In this document: positions 17,299 to 26,475 of the stretch, piece after piece
Layout: every line of letters begins with the position of its first letter
How positions within the stretch are numbered: position 1 is the first letter of the stretch
Assembly (NCBI GenBank): GCA_017461245.1
Contig: JAFTYW010000055.1
Location: 1-64,000 of the forward strand
DNA length: 64,000 nucleotides
Origin: Oscillospiraceae bacterium
GTDB taxonomy: Bacteria > Bacillota > Clostridia > Oscillospirales > Ruminococcaceae
Direction of reading: 5' to 3'
Made by a program: the position numbers and the translations under genes
The notes under the pieces: generated by a model
What the model saw: the letters and a program-made list of their open reading frames with translations, nothing else
What the model was told of the DNA's origin: nothing
The model's database searches: none

Positions 17299-17324
17299 GT
17301 GTATTCTTAAAAAAGGGAAAAATT

Positions 17325-18896
17325 ATGAATAAAAAACAATTTTTTCAAAACGCCTTTATGCTGGTTGTTTCAACCTTTTTGCTTCGCCTTGTTTTTACAG
17401 CCTTTAGAGTTGTGGTTTCAAACAAGGTCGGCGCAGAGTGTATGGGACTTTATCAGCTGACATTTGCTATATATAACATTTCGGTAACCTTTGCAACCTC
17501 TGGAATAAACTTTGCCGTAACAAGACTTATTGCAAAGGCGCTTTCAAAAGGGGATAGAGCAGGAGCAAAAAATGTTATGCGGCTAAGCTTTGCTTATAGC
17601 CTTGCTTTTGGCGTTGCCGCCTTCTTAATTGTCTTTGCGCTTTCTGAAAAGATCGGTGTTTATCTGCTTTGCGATAAACGGAGTGTGCTTTCACTTAAGG
17701 CTTTTGCGGTAAGTCTGCCCTTTATTTCTGTATCCTCAGCAGTTTCGGGGTATTTTTACGCCGCGCGAAACGTTGGAACGACCCTTGTTTCAAGAGTGAC
17801 CGAGCAGATAGCGCAAATTGCCTGCTTTTATATGTTTATGTTGCCTGTGCCAAAGGGGAATATTGAGCTTTCCTGCTGCGCCATTGTTGCCGCATCAGCG
17901 GTTTCAGAGGTTTTGGGAAGTGTTTTCCTAATTTTGAAATTCGTTTTGGAATATAGGGGCAAGCGGGCTAAAAGGGAAAAAGATGCTTTTAAAAAGCTTT
18001 GCGCTATAGCCTTGCCGTCGGCGGCGGGCGCTTATCTTAAATCAGGGCTTCAGACGATTGAAAATGTCCTCATTCCCATAGGCTTCAGAAAATTCGGCGC
18101 ATCAAATAGTGATGCTCTTGCAGGATATGGAATACTCTGTTCAATGGTGATGCCGGTTATTTTCTTTCCCTCGTTTGTTTTCTCGTCCTTTTCAATGCTT
18201 TTGATTCCCGAATTTACCGAGGCGCAGACGCTAAAAAAGGACGGGGAAATTAAAAGCACCGCAATGCTCGCAATACGATTAACGCTTATGTTTTCGCTCT
18301 TTATTTCAGCGAATTTTATAGTTTTCGGGCAGAGCATAGGGGACGTGTTGTATACAGAAAAGGACGCGGGCGCACTAATAAAAATAATGGCGCCGCTTAT
18401 TCCGTTTATGTACCTTGACAGTATCGCAGACGGTATGCTTAAAGGCCTCGGTGAGTATAACAGAGTTCTGAAATACAGTAGTATTGATACCGTTGTCAGC
18501 ATTACAATGATTTATTTTGTTGTTTCTAAATACGGTTTGTATGGATATGTAGCCGTAATATACACCTCAACTATGCTAAACGCATTTTTGAGTATAAGAA
18601 GGCTGCTTGTGGTATCAAAAAATAGGCTTTTGTTTTTTAGCGATATTGTAGTGCCGTTTTGCGCCTCGCTTTTTTCTGCCGTTTGCTCAAAAATTCTGCT
18701 GACGCCGCTGATTTACACAAATGGAAAGACCTTTTTCGTTGTTACTGCGCTTTTGTGCTCTGTCTTGCTGCTGGGCGGCTTTATTTTAATATCGCGAGGG
18801 AAAATGTATGATACCGTAAAATACGCTGTAAGGACCATTTTGGAGCTGAAGCCTAAGAGTAATTTTAAAGCACCCTGCCGCATAAATAATAATTAA
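17325..18896 (+). CDS. SpoVB/MurJ-like polysaccharide flippase (MOP superfamily)
   Basis: 523 aa with about 14 membrane segments. The start FFQNAFMLVVSTFLLRLVFTAFRVVVSNKVGAE is the typical first helix pair of the PST/SpoVB group (N-A-x-x-L-x-x-x-x-x-x-x-R and N-K-x-G-A-E), followed by GLYQLTFAIYNI. These proteins move undecaprenyl-linked sugars across the membrane; SpoVB acts in spore cortex synthesis. The position directly before three genes for peptidoglycan-related proteins supports a spore or cell-wall role, but a housekeeping flippase cannot be excluded. Confidence 0.8.
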   Translation: MNKKQFFQNAFMLVVSTFLLRLVFTAFRVVVSNKVGAECMGLYQLTFAIYNISVTFATSGINFAVTRLIAKALSKGDRAGAKNVMRLSFAYSLAFGVAAFLIVFALSEKIGVYLLCDKRSVLSLKAFAVSLPFISVSSAVSGYFYAARNVGTTLVSRVTEQIAQIACFYMFMLPVPKGNIELSCCAIVAASAVSEVLGSVFLILKFVLEYRGKRAKREKDAFKKLCAIALPSAAGAYLKSGLQTIENVLIPIGFRKFGASNSDALAGYGILCSMVMPVIFFPSFVFSSFSMLLIPEFTEAQTLKKDGEIKSTAMLAIRLTLMFSLFISANFIVFGQSIGDVLYTEKDAGALIKIMAPLIPFMYLDSIADGMLKGLGEYNRVLKYSSIDTVVSITMIYFVVSKYGLYGYVAVIYTSTMLNAFLSIRRLLVVSKNRLLFFSDIVVPFCASLFSAVCSKILLTPLIYTNGKTFFVVTALLCSVLLLGGFILISRGKMYDTVKYAVRTILELKPKSNFKAPCRINNN

Positions 18897-18921
18897 CGAC
18901 ACTTTACGAGAGGAGCAGAAA

Positions 18922-19908
18922 ATGGATAACCTAACCCAAGAGTTAATTGAAAAATATAAATCTGAAATGCAAAAGATGATCTCAAATGCAAAGAGCCAAA
19001 ATGAGAGAAATCAGCCGCAAACCCCACCAATGCAAGCACCTCGGCCACCTCAGCCGCCCGCCGAAATTCAGCCAAGAAGTACAGCTCAAGATTTTCCAAG
19101 GTTTGAGGCGGATAGCGAGGGACTTAAGATTCGAATTGAGGAGATTTTAAGGCAGAACAGCGATGTTGCAACGAGCGACGATTACCCGTCGCCGAGAGGT
19201 GAAAGCTATAGCACAGAAGAGTCGCAGATGCAGCAGACACCCAGAGCAGTGCAGATTCCGCAACCCACTCAGCCTCAAAATCTGCCGTCTGATGCTGCCT
19301 TTGAGACCCCGCCGCCCCCGATGCAGTTTCAGTCAAGCAATACCGACCAGTCCCAAAATGAAATTACATTTGAGTCTCAAGCGACGGCACCCAGCCGCGA
19401 GCCCTCGCCTCCTATGACAGAGGAGGAGATACAGGCAAACGAAACACCTCAGCAGACGGTCAGCAGAGTATGCATTAGGGGCGGGGCAAAGGCGCAGTAC
19501 TCGCCGCCCGCAAACACAGGTTCGTCGCGACTTCCGCCAGAGAGCGAAAATCCTGCGCTTTCAGAAATTGGGAGGCTTCGGGTTGAAACCTTTGCGGCAA
19601 ATAGAGCGTACCCCATTTCAAATGCCGTAATCAGAATTAAAAATCCCGATGACAATAGCCTTGTCGCTGTGCTTGTTACAAACCAGGACGGTCTTACCGA
19701 AAGCGTAGACCTTCCTGCGCCCAGCGAAACCTTGTCGCAAACGCCGGAATTTCCGGACCCGTTTTTTAACTATAATGTGGATATTCACGCCGAGGGATAT
19801 ATGCCGAGAGAAAATCTTAATGCACAGATGTTTGGCGGTGTGGATTCGTTAATTTCGGCAAATTTAGTTCCGCAGGAGACTTCAGTAAGGAGTGATGTTA
19901 ATGCCTGA
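18922..19908 (+). CDS. Pro/Gln-rich protein with C-terminal beta-sandwich-like domain
   Basis: I do not recognise a named family. Residues ~1-210 are low-complexity, rich in Pro, Gln, Ser and Glu, and probably disordered. Residues ~215-320 look like a small beta-sandwich of the Cna-B/carboxypeptidase-regulatory type: LRVETFAANRAYPISNAVIRI (shortened: A-x-x-A-Y-P-I-x-x-A-V-I-x-I), then a loop, VAVLVTNQDGLTESVDLPAP and YNVDIHAEGYMP. There is no signal peptide or membrane helix. It overlaps the next gene by 8 nt, and the start follows GAGGAG. The coupling to peptidoglycan-binding proteins suggests a structural or adaptor role in the spore or wall. Confidence 0.7.
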   Translation: MDNLTQELIEKYKSEMQKMISNAKSQNERNQPQTPPMQAPRPPQPPAEIQPRSTAQDFPRFEADSEGLKIRIEEILRQNSDVATSDDYPSPRGESYSTEESQMQQTPRAVQIPQPTQPQNLPSDAAFETPPPPMQFQSSNTDQSQNEITFESQATAPSREPSPPMTEEEIQANETPQQTVSRVCIRGGAKAQYSPPANTGSSRLPPESENPALSEIGRLRVETFAANRAYPISNAVIRIKNPDDNSLVAVLVTNQDGLTESVDLPAPSETLSQTPEFPDPFFNYNVDIHAEGYMPRENLNAQMFGGVDSLISANLVPQETSVRSDVNA

Positions 19909-21298
19909 GGTAATTATTCCAAGCACAATAACGGTTCATCTGGGCAGACCTAAAGAGGCTGCCGAGAACGTAACTGTGCCGTTTGTAGACTACATAAAAA
20001 ATGTGGCGTCAAGCGAAATATATCCCACCTGGCCCGAGTCGGCACTCCGCGCAAATATCTATGCGCAGGTTACCTTTACTCTGAACAGAGTTTTTACCGA
20101 GTGGTACAGAAGTCAGGGTTATCCCTTTGATATAACAAACTCGACCCAATGCGACCAGTCCTTTGAGTACGGCAGGGACATTTTTGATCCCGTCAGCAGA
20201 ATCGTCGACGAGCTTTTTAATGACTATATACGCAGAATAGGAACGTTTGAGCCGCTTTTTGCCCAGTACTGCAATGGCACTACCTCGACCTGTGACGGAC
20301 TTTCACAGTGGGGAACTGTTCCGCTTGCAGAGGAGGGAATGGTGCCTTTTGAGATTTTGCAAAATTTTTATGGGGAGGATATTGAGATCGTAACAGATGC
20401 TTTTGTGGGCGAAGTACAGCAATCATACCCCGGCAGTCCGATTGGAATAGGCGATACGGGAAGATATGTTGTTACTATACAGAACGAGCTTAACAGAATT
20501 TCAACCAACTACCCCAAGATCCCCAAGGTGCAGATCGACGGCAGATACGGGCAGAGAACCGCTGATGCTGTAAGAACCTTTCAAGAGATCTTTAATTTGG
20601 AGCCTACGGGCATCGTAAATAAGGATACATGGTATCGCCTTATCCGCATATATGTAAGCGTCAGAAGGCTCTCTGAACTTAATTCTGAGGGAATAAGGCT
20701 TGAGGACGTTTCAAAGCAATTTCCAGAGCCTCTGAGCGTTGGCTCGCGCGGAGATGGTGTGCGGGTGCTGCAATATTTCCTTTCCTACATTTCGGCGTTT
20801 AATGACTTTATCCCCGCCGTTAATATCGACGGAGAGTATGGAAGCGCCACTGAGCAGGCTGTAAGAGCGTTTCAGCGATATAAAGGTCTCAATGATACTG
20901 GCGTAGTAGACGAGGAGACCTGGAATCAGATTTACTATGAGTATCGCAATATCCTTGAAAGCGCACCGAGTAACGAGGGCCAGATCGTTGCACAGCCCTA
21001 TCCTGGAATAGAACTGCGGCAGGGAATGAGCGGCGAGTCGATAAGGCTTATTCAGGAGTATCTGAGCTTTATTGCTCTTTATTTCAGAGCCATAAACACA
21101 GTTGCAACAACGGGATATTTCGGCCCGGGAACTGCGGCGGCGGTAAGAAGATTTCAGAGCGAATTTGGTCTTACTCCAACGGGAGTTGTTGATGAGGCAA
21201 CCTGGAACAGAATTGCTCTTATCTATTCTGACCTGCAGACTGCCCAAAGCCGCACGCCCGAGCAGGCTCCCGCAGCGCTTGCGCAGAACGCACAGTAA
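19901..21298 (+). CDS. SpoIID-like domain protein with three peptidoglycan-binding domains
   Basis: 465 aa from ATG 19901, chosen because AGGAGTG lies 8 nt upstream; GTG 19892 and ATG 19895 are in the site. Residues ~28-150 resemble SpoIID/LytB glycan-cleaving domains: Y-I-K-N-V-A-S-S-E(39)-I-Y-P-T-W-P-E-S-A-L-R-A, where Glu39 aligns with the SpoIID catalytic Glu. Then come three PG_binding_1 domains at about 184-252, 281-350 and 376-445, each ending in G-x-V-D/N-x-x-T-W-N/Y. No signal peptide is visible, which is odd for a wall-acting protein and would fit action in the mother cell or assembly on the forespore surface. Confidence 0.72.
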   Translation: MPEVIIPSTITVHLGRPKEAAENVTVPFVDYIKNVASSEIYPTWPESALRANIYAQVTFTLNRVFTEWYRSQGYPFDITNSTQCDQSFEYGRDIFDPVSRIVDELFNDYIRRIGTFEPLFAQYCNGTTSTCDGLSQWGTVPLAEEGMVPFEILQNFYGEDIEIVTDAFVGEVQQSYPGSPIGIGDTGRYVVTIQNELNRISTNYPKIPKVQIDGRYGQRTADAVRTFQEIFNLEPTGIVNKDTWYRLIRIYVSVRRLSELNSEGIRLEDVSKQFPEPLSVGSRGDGVRVLQYFLSYISAFNDFIPAVNIDGEYGSATEQAVRAFQRYKGLNDTGVVDEETWNQIYYEYRNILESAPSNEGQIVAQPYPGIELRQGMSGESIRLIQEYLSFIALYFRAINTVATTGYFGPGTAAAVRRFQSEFGLTPTGVVDEATWNRIALIYSDLQTAQSRTPEQAPAALAQNAQ

Positions 21299-21310
21299 GG
21301 GGGAATTTAA

Positions 21311-21838
21311 ATGGCAAACAGACCCGATAGCAGAAACCCTGATAAGCAGGCGGTTTACGATCTGCAAAATATGCTTTATGTGATCAGTAGATATGAAAAT
21401 GGCGCACCCGATATAATTCCCGATGGAATTAACGGACAGCAGACCACGGATGCGGTGCGAAAATTTCAAGAGCGCAACGGATTAAAGCCGAACGGCATTA
21501 CCGATTTGACCACCTGGAATGCCATTGCAGACAGATACAGAGAGGTGCTTGAAATTTTGGCGCCCGCAGTTAAGATCGGATTTTTCCCAAATGAAACCGA
21601 TAGGATCTTCAAGCGAGGCGACTATCACAACGCCGTCTACGCAATTCAGCTACTGTTTAGACTGCTTGCAGAGGAATTTGACGAGTACGAAAACGGCAGT
21701 ATATCGGGCGTTTTAGATGAGGCAACCGAAAATAACCTTGTGAGGTTTCAGAATTCTCACAAATTAGAGCCAAACGGCCGCCTTGATAAAAACACCTGGA
21801 ATAAGCTCGCAAACTATCATAATTTGTACCACCTGTAA
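21311..21838 (+). CDS. Protein with two peptidoglycan-binding domains
   Basis: 175 aa consisting almost only of two PG_binding_1 domains: the first (~10-75) with DGINGQQTTDAVRKFQERNG and GITDLTTWNAI, the second (~95-170) with GVLDEATENNLVRFQ and GRLDKNTWNKLA. There is no signal peptide, catalytic domain or membrane helix. It starts 13 nt after the SpoIID-like gene behind AAGGGGG and ends at a two-way terminator, so the three genes 18922-21838 form one transcription unit, possibly with the upstream flippase. Confidence 0.78.
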   Translation: MANRPDSRNPDKQAVYDLQNMLYVISRYENGAPDIIPDGINGQQTTDAVRKFQERNGLKPNGITDLTTWNAIADRYREVLEILAPAVKIGFFPNETDRIFKRGDYHNAVYAIQLLFRLLAEEFDEYENGSISGVLDEATENNLVRFQNSHKLEPNGRLDKNTWNKLANYHNLYHL

Positions 21839-21846
21839 AAACAAAG

Positions 21847-21872
21847 CCGCCTCGGAAAGCCGAGGCGGTTTA
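21847..21872. terminator. Two-way terminator between convergent genes
   Basis: Stem CCGCCTCGG (21847-21855) with CCGAGGCGG (21860-21868), 4-nt loop, flanked by AAAACAAAG on the left and TTTAGTTTT on the right. It serves the peptidoglycan-binding gene and the S1-domain gene. Confidence 0.75.
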
Positions 21873-21875
21873 GTT

Positions 21876-22799
21876 TTAGAAAACAGTTTCAATTATTTTT
21901 TGAGATTCTTTCGGTGAATAGACAAAGCGGTCAATATGGTCGGAATCAATAAAATATTTTGGCTCGGCTTTTGAATAAGGCGCCTCAAAAGCGTCAATAA
22001 TAATAAGTTTGACCTTCATTTTGTCGGGGATAAGGTTCTTTATGTAAACGCTTGCCTGCTGACCTGCATAAACGTTTTCCTTGGGCTCTGCAAGCCCCGC
22101 AAGGTTGGGCGTAAGCTCAACAAAAATTCCGTAGTTTTCAACCGAGCGGATAATTCCCGAAACCGTTTCACCAATGTGAAAGCTTTGAGCGTTCTGCTCC
22201 CAGGTGCCGAGCAGTTCTTTGTGCGAAAGGGTTATCTTTCCGTTTTCGTCAATCGAGCGTACAACGGCGTAAATGCTCTGTCCGTTTACAAATCTGTCGG
22301 ATGGATGAGAAATGCGGGAAACCGAGATAAAATCAATAGGGATCATTGATATAATTCCGCAGGCAATGTCAACAAAACAGCCAAACGGCTCAAGCCTTGT
22401 TATTGAAACAGGAACAATATCTCCCGGCGTGAGTTTGTCTATGTACTCTCTGCGGCATTCCTCCTGAACGGCTCGGCGCGAAAGTATGGCATAATCTGTG
22501 CCGTCCTTGCGCTTTGCAAAGCAGAGAATTTTAAAGCAGGTGGGCTTGTTTACCCGAGATATTATTGCAATGTCCCGAACATCTCCGTCGTGTGCGGCTA
22601 TAGCCGCCTCAGCTCTCGGTATAACACCCTTCATGCAGCCAAGGTCAAGGATAAGATTGTGGTCGCAGTCGCAGCAGATAGCCCGCGCCTCGAGTATTTT
22701 GCCAAGCGCCATAGCATCTGCAAGCGTCTGGGGAGTGCGCAGATATGATGCGTTGGTTTTGGTAGAAATGAGTGAGCCTTCCGGTTTATAAACAGCCAT
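21876..22799 (-). CDS. S1 RNA-binding domain protein (ribosomal S1-like)
   Basis: 307 aa with three OB-fold S1 units. The second (LTPGDIVPVSITRLEPFGCFVDI) and third (FHIGETVSGIIRSVENYGIFVEL) are clear; the first, near residues 30-100, is degenerate. The C-terminal part after residue ~260 is family specific. Proteins of this type bind single-stranded RNA and may help translation start or mRNA turnover; it is shorter than E. coli S1 and is not proven to be a ribosomal protein. The start has GGAGG. Its upstream region holds the divergent promoter of the prfA run. Confidence 0.8.
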   Translation of the reverse strand: MAVYKPEGSLISTKTNASYLRTPQTLADAMALGKILEARAICCDCDHNLILDLGCMKGVIPRAEAAIAAHDGDVRDIAIISRVNKPTCFKILCFAKRKDGTDYAILSRRAVQEECRREYIDKLTPGDIVPVSITRLEPFGCFVDIACGIISMIPIDFISVSRISHPSDRFVNGQSIYAVVRSIDENGKITLSHKELLGTWEQNAQSFHIGETVSGIIRSVENYGIFVELTPNLAGLAEPKENVYAGQQASVYIKNLIPDKMKVKLIIIDAFEAPYSKAEPKYFIDSDHIDRFVYSPKESQKIIETVF

Positions 22800-22920
22800 T
22801 TTTGTGTTAGCCTCCCGATTATTTATGTCATTTAAGCGTTACCGCTCGTCTTATTTATGTATATGAGGCTCTGTGGACATATTATTCGGTAGAACTTAAA
22901 AAAATCCTTTTAGGTAAATA

Positions 22921-22963
22921 TTGCCTTTTGAATAAAAAAAGTGTATAATATACAATGTATAAT
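22921..22963 (+). promoter_or_regulatory. Overlapping promoters before DUF951-prfA
   Basis: Two sets fit: TTGCCT (22921-22926) with TATAAT (22944-22949), and TTGAAT (22928-22933) with TACAAT (22951-22956), both with 17-bp spacers. A further TATAAT at 22958-22963 has no clear -35. Confidence 0.6.
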
Positions 22964-22994
22964 TTTATGCTTTTGAAAGGGGAGTGCCTAAAGA

Positions 22995-23183
22995 GTGGAT
23001 GTAAGGGTAAATGACGTTCTTTTGATGAAAAAGCCTCACCCCTGCGGTTGCAAGGAATTTAGGGTTTTGCGCTCGGGGATGGACTTTAAGCTTAAATGTG
23101 TCGGCTGTGGGCACGAGATTGAGATCTCCCGCATAAAAGCAGAAAAAAATATTAAAAAAATACAGCGCGAGGATGAAAAATAA
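22995..23183 (+). CDS. DUF951 family protein
   Basis: A 62-aa protein with the DUF951 pattern: V-R-V-N-D-V-L-x-M-K-K-P-H-P-C-G then E-F-x-V-x-R-x-G-x-D-x-K-L-K-C-x-G-C-G. The C-G-C and C-x-x-C-G groups could bind zinc. The start is GTG behind GGGGAG. Function is unknown, but it is widely found next to translation genes in Firmicutes; here its last codon touches the prfA start with no gap, so tight coupling is expected. Confidence 0.85.
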   Translation: MDVRVNDVLLMKKPHPCGCKEFRVLRSGMDFKLKCVGCGHEIEISRIKAEKNIKKIQREDEK

Positions 23184-24260
23184 ATGTTTCAAAAACTTGG
23201 TTTGATTGCAGAAAAATATGAGAGCATTAAGGAAAGCCTTATGGACCCCGAGGTCGTTTCCGATAACCAAAAATATGCCGCTCTTATGAGAGAGTATAAG
23301 AATATAACTCCCATAGTCGAAAAGTACGAGGAGTATTCGCTTTGTAAAAGGAATATGGACGAGGCAAAGGAACTTCTTGACGCGGGCGGTCTTGATAAGG
23401 ACTTTCGTGAGATGGCTCAGCAGGAGTTTGAGGAAAACCGTGATAAGATAGAAGTGCTTTCGCAGGAGCTCAAGATTCTGCTCCTTCCCAAAGACCCCAA
23501 CGACGATAAAAACGTTATCGTTGAGATTCGCGGCGGAGCGGGCGGTGAGGAAGCGGCTCTTTTTGCAGGCTCGCTTTTCAGAATGTATAGTATGTACGGC
23601 GAAACAAGAGGCTGGAAGACCGAAATTCTTAACGAAAACGCCACCGAGCTCGGCGGATATAAGGAGATAAGCTTTAATATAGAGGGTGAGGGCGCCTATT
23701 CCTGCTTGAAATTTGAAAGCGGCGTTCATAGAGTTCAGCGCGTTCCCGAAACCGAGGCAGGCGGCAGAATCCACACCTCGACTGTTACCGTTGCAGTTCT
23801 CCCCGAGGTTGAGGATGTTGAGGTTGAGATAAATCCCACAGACCTGCAGATAGACACCTACCGCTCGGGCGGTGCAGGCGGTCAGCACGTTAATAAGACC
23901 GAGTCCGCGATCCGCATAACCCATATCCCCACAGGGCTTGTCGTTGAGTGCCAGGACGAGCGAAGCCAGCACAAAAACAAGGATAAGGCAATGAAGATCT
24001 TACGCTCCCGCCTTTACGAACTTAAGCAAAGGGAGCAGACCGATAAAATTGCGAGCGAAAGAAAGTTGCAGGTTGGAACGGGTGACAGGTCGGAGCGAAT
24101 CCGCACCTATAACTACCCGCAGGGCAGGGTTACCGACCACCGTATAGGCTTGACCCTTTATAAGCTCGAAAACATTATGAACGGTGATCTGACCGAGATT
24201 ATAGAAGCTCTTAACACCGCAGACCAGGCAGAAAAGCTTGCTATGGCGGCAGAGCAATAA
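23184..24260 (+). CDS. prfA: Peptide chain release factor 1
   Basis: Recognises UAA and UAG stop codons and triggers peptide release. The GGQ motif is at residues 232-234 ([15 protein letters not shown]), and the family hallmarks [12 protein letters not shown] and [10 protein letters not shown] are present. Length 358 aa is normal. No prmC methyltransferase gene for the GGQ glutamine follows, as it does in many relatives; a Sua5-type gene comes next. Confidence 0.95.
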   Translation: MFQKLGLIAEKYESIKESLMDPEVVSDNQKYAALMREYKNITPIVEKYEEYSLCKRNMDEAKELLDAGGLDKDFREMAQQEFEENRDKIEVLSQELKILLLPKDPNDDKNVIVEIRGGAGGEEAALFAGSLFRMYSMYGETRGWKTEILNENATELGGYKEISFNIEGEGAYSCLKFESGVHRVQRVPETEAGGRIHTSTVTVAVLPEVEDVEVEINPTDLQIDTYRSGGAGGQHVNKTESAIRITHIPTGLVVECQDERSQHKNKDKAMKILRSRLYELKQREQTDKIASERKLQVGTGDRSERIRTYNYPQGRVTDHRIGLTLYKLENIMNGDLTEIIEALNTADQAEKLAMAAEQ

Positions 24261-24264
24261 AGAA

Positions 24265-25305
24265 GTGATATTTATTAAGACAGTTGTTTTAGATGCGTTT
24301 GACGCAAAAAAGGATATAGAAAATATAAGGCTTGCTGCAGAGGTTATTAAAAACGGCGGTCTTGTCGCGTTTCCTACCGAGACCGTTTACGGCCTCGGTG
24401 CAAATGCGCTCGATGAGTCTGCTGTTAAAGAGATTTTTGTCGCAAAGGGCAGGCCGCAGGATAACCCTCTTATCGTTCACGTCGACTCGATTGAGATGAT
24501 GATGCCGCTCGTTTGCGGCTTTGATAAGAGGGCAAAGGCTCTTGCCGATGCCTTTTGGCCCGGTCCGCTTACAATCATAATGAAACGATCCGAAAGAGTT
24601 CCTAATGTTGTCAGCGCAGGGCTTGAAACCCTTGCTATCCGCCTTCCGTCTGACGAAATTGCAAGAGCGCTCATTACAGAGGCGGGTCTGCCTATAGCCG
24701 CGCCCTCTGCAAACCTTTCAGGCAGCCCAAGTCCAACCTGTGCACAGCACGTTGTAAAGGACCTTTCGGTCAGGGTAGAAATGATCTTAAATTCACATTC
24801 CTGTAGCGTTGGAGTTGAGTCAACAGTAATTTCGCTTGTGGGAGAAAAGCCCCGCCTTTTAAGACCCGGTTTTGTAACTGTCGAGGAACTCGAGAGCGTA
24901 CTCGGCGAAATTGAAATCGACAAAGCGGTCTTTAACAGTATCGCTAATGATGCCGTTGTAAACGCCCCGGGAATGAAATATAAGCATTATGCCCCCAAGG
25001 CGCCCGTTAAGATCTTAAAGGGCAGCTTTGAGGCATTTAAAGAATATCTTGAAAAGAATAAATGTGACGGCATGGTTGCAATGTGCTTTAGCGGCGAGGG
25101 ATGCGAGCTTTCTGTTCCTTTTATCGAGTTTGGCGCTGAGGATAACTCAAAAGAGCAGGCAACAAGGCTCTTTGATGCGTTAAGACAGGTCGACGAAATG
25201 TCGGCCAAAATAGTGTATGCCCGCTGCCCCAACCAAAACGGAGTAGGGCTTGCCGTTACAAACCGCCTTTTTAAAGCGGCGGGATTTGAGGTGATCAAGC
25301 TTTGA
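24265..25305 (+). CDS. ywlC: Threonylcarbamoyl-AMP synthase (Sua5/YwlC type)
   Basis: Makes threonylcarbamoyl-AMP from threonine, bicarbonate and ATP, for the t6A modification of tRNAs reading ANN codons. The YrdC domain shows GGLVAFPTETVYGLGANA, KGRPQDNPLIVHV and APSANLSGSPSPT; the linker with MKYKHYAP and a C-terminal Sua5 domain follow, so this is the long form. The start is unclear: GTG 24265 is the nearest legal codon but lies within AAAGAAGTGAT, which looks like the ribosome binding site; ATT at 24274, 4 nt behind it, would give a typical N-terminus (KTVVLDAF). Confidence 0.9.
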   Translation: MIFIKTVVLDAFDAKKDIENIRLAAEVIKNGGLVAFPTETVYGLGANALDESAVKEIFVAKGRPQDNPLIVHVDSIEMMMPLVCGFDKRAKALADAFWPGPLTIIMKRSERVPNVVSAGLETLAIRLPSDEIARALITEAGLPIAAPSANLSGSPSPTCAQHVVKDLSVRVEMILNSHSCSVGVESTVISLVGEKPRLLRPGFVTVEELESVLGEIEIDKAVFNSIANDAVVNAPGMKYKHYAPKAPVKILKGSFEAFKEYLEKNKCDGMVAMCFSGEGCELSVPFIEFGAEDNSKEQATRLFDALRQVDEMSAKIVYARCPNQNGVGLAVTNRLFKAAGFEVIKL

Positions 25306-25886
25306 TTATAGGGCTTACAGGTCAGACAGGCGCAGGAAAATCGACTGTTTGCAAGCTTTTAAGGCAGATGTCCTTTTTAGTTATCGACTGCGATAAGGTT
25401 GCCAGAGAAGTAACAGAAAAGGGAAGTCCTCTTTTAAGTAGGCTTGCCGAGGCTTTTGGAAATGACATAATTTCAGCAGACGGCATTTTAGACCGCAGGC
25501 TTCTTGCTTCACGCGCTTTCTCATCTAAGGACAAAACCGAGCTTTTAAACAAAATAACCCACCCCGAAATTTTAAACGCTATAAAAACAAAAATATCCGC
25601 ATCTACCTGCGAGAATATCGTTCTTGATGCGCCGACTCTTTTTGAAAGCGGCGCTGATAAGCTCTGCGATAGAATAATTTCGGTGCTTTGTGATGAAAAT
25701 AAGCGTAAAGACAGAATTGTTGCAAGGGATAATTTAAGCGCCGAGCAGGCGGACGTCCGTCTTTCCGCGGCTAAGAGTAATGAGTTTTTTACAGAGCGAG
25801 CAGATGCCGTAATTTACAATGACGGTACTCTCAGCGAGCTTGAAAAGAATTTGAAAACCGCATTAAACCAAATCGGAGTTGTTTGA
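25302..25886 (+). CDS. coaE: Dephospho-CoA kinase
   Basis: Phosphorylates dephospho-CoA, the last step of coenzyme A synthesis. P-loop GQTGAGKS at residues 7-14, then DCDKVAREV, LDRRLLASRAF and LDAPTLFESG, which are CoaE signatures. 194 aa is normal. The TTG start overlaps the stop codon of the previous gene by 4 nt, with GAGGTGAT 6 nt upstream, so translation is coupled. Confidence 0.92.
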   Translation: MIIGLTGQTGAGKSTVCKLLRQMSFLVIDCDKVAREVTEKGSPLLSRLAEAFGNDIISADGILDRRLLASRAFSSKDKTELLNKITHPEILNAIKTKISASTCENIVLDAPTLFESGADKLCDRIISVLCDENKRKDRIVARDNLSAEQADVRLSAAKSNEFFTERADAVIYNDGTLSELEKNLKTALNQIGVV

Positions 25887-25889
25887 TTT

Positions 25890-26459
25890 ATGCCAAGAAC
25901 ATTAAAATTTGCCATAAAGGCTTGCGCCGTAGTATTGGCGCTCGCGCTTCTTTTCTGGCTTTTTGTTTATTCCCAGCGCCTTTATTTAAAGAACGCTTAC
26001 CCGATTAAATTCGAGCAGTACGTAGAAAAATACAGCGAGGAATATGACCTCGATCCGCACTTTGTCTATGCGGTCATCCGCACCGAGAGCGATTTTACCG
26101 AGAGCGCAACCTCAAGCATAGGCGCAAGAGGGCTTATGCAGGTAACTGAGGAAACTTTTGACTGGATAAAAAGCAGACTTAAGGACAGCGAGAGCACCTT
26201 TGACAGTATGTACGAGGCCGAAAAAGCGGTGCAGTACGGGGTGTATCTGCTCTCTTACCTAAAAGAAACGCTCGGCAGTGAACAGAATGTGCTCTGCGGC
26301 TATCACGCAGGCGTGAATAGGGCAAAGGGTTGGCTTTCTGATGAGAGCATCAGCCAAAACGGCGAGATAATTTATGAAAACATCCCGTACCCCGACACAA
26401 AACAGTACGTAAATAAGGTAATGAAGACCTATCAGATGTATAAAAAACTATATAAATAG
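25890..26459 (+). CDS. Lytic transglycosylase, SLT domain
   Basis: 189 aa. One N-terminal membrane anchor (about residues 8-27) followed by a soluble transglycosylase domain with the catalytic Glu66 in VIRTESDF, then SIGARGLMQVTEETFDW and the CGYHAGVNRAKGWL part. It cleaves peptidoglycan strands with formation of 1,6-anhydroMurNAc and would act outside the membrane. It starts 3 nt after coaE; this coaE-SLT pairing is seen in several Clostridia. Confidence 0.87.
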   Translation: MPRTLKFAIKACAVVLALALLFWLFVYSQRLYLKNAYPIKFEQYVEKYSEEYDLDPHFVYAVIRTESDFTESATSSIGARGLMQVTEETFDWIKSRLKDSESTFDSMYEAEKAVQYGVYLLSYLKETLGSEQNVLCGYHAGVNRAKGWLSDESISQNGEIIYENIPYPDTKQYVNKVMKTYQMYKKLYK

Positions 26460-26475
26460 ATTGGAGAGTTTTGAA

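Noticed and set aside
22965..23972. 335-codon minus-strand frame opposite DUF951 and prfA
   Set aside because: prfA and DUF951 are certain; the antisense frame has no known motif and no ribosome binding site and arises from codon bias of prfA.
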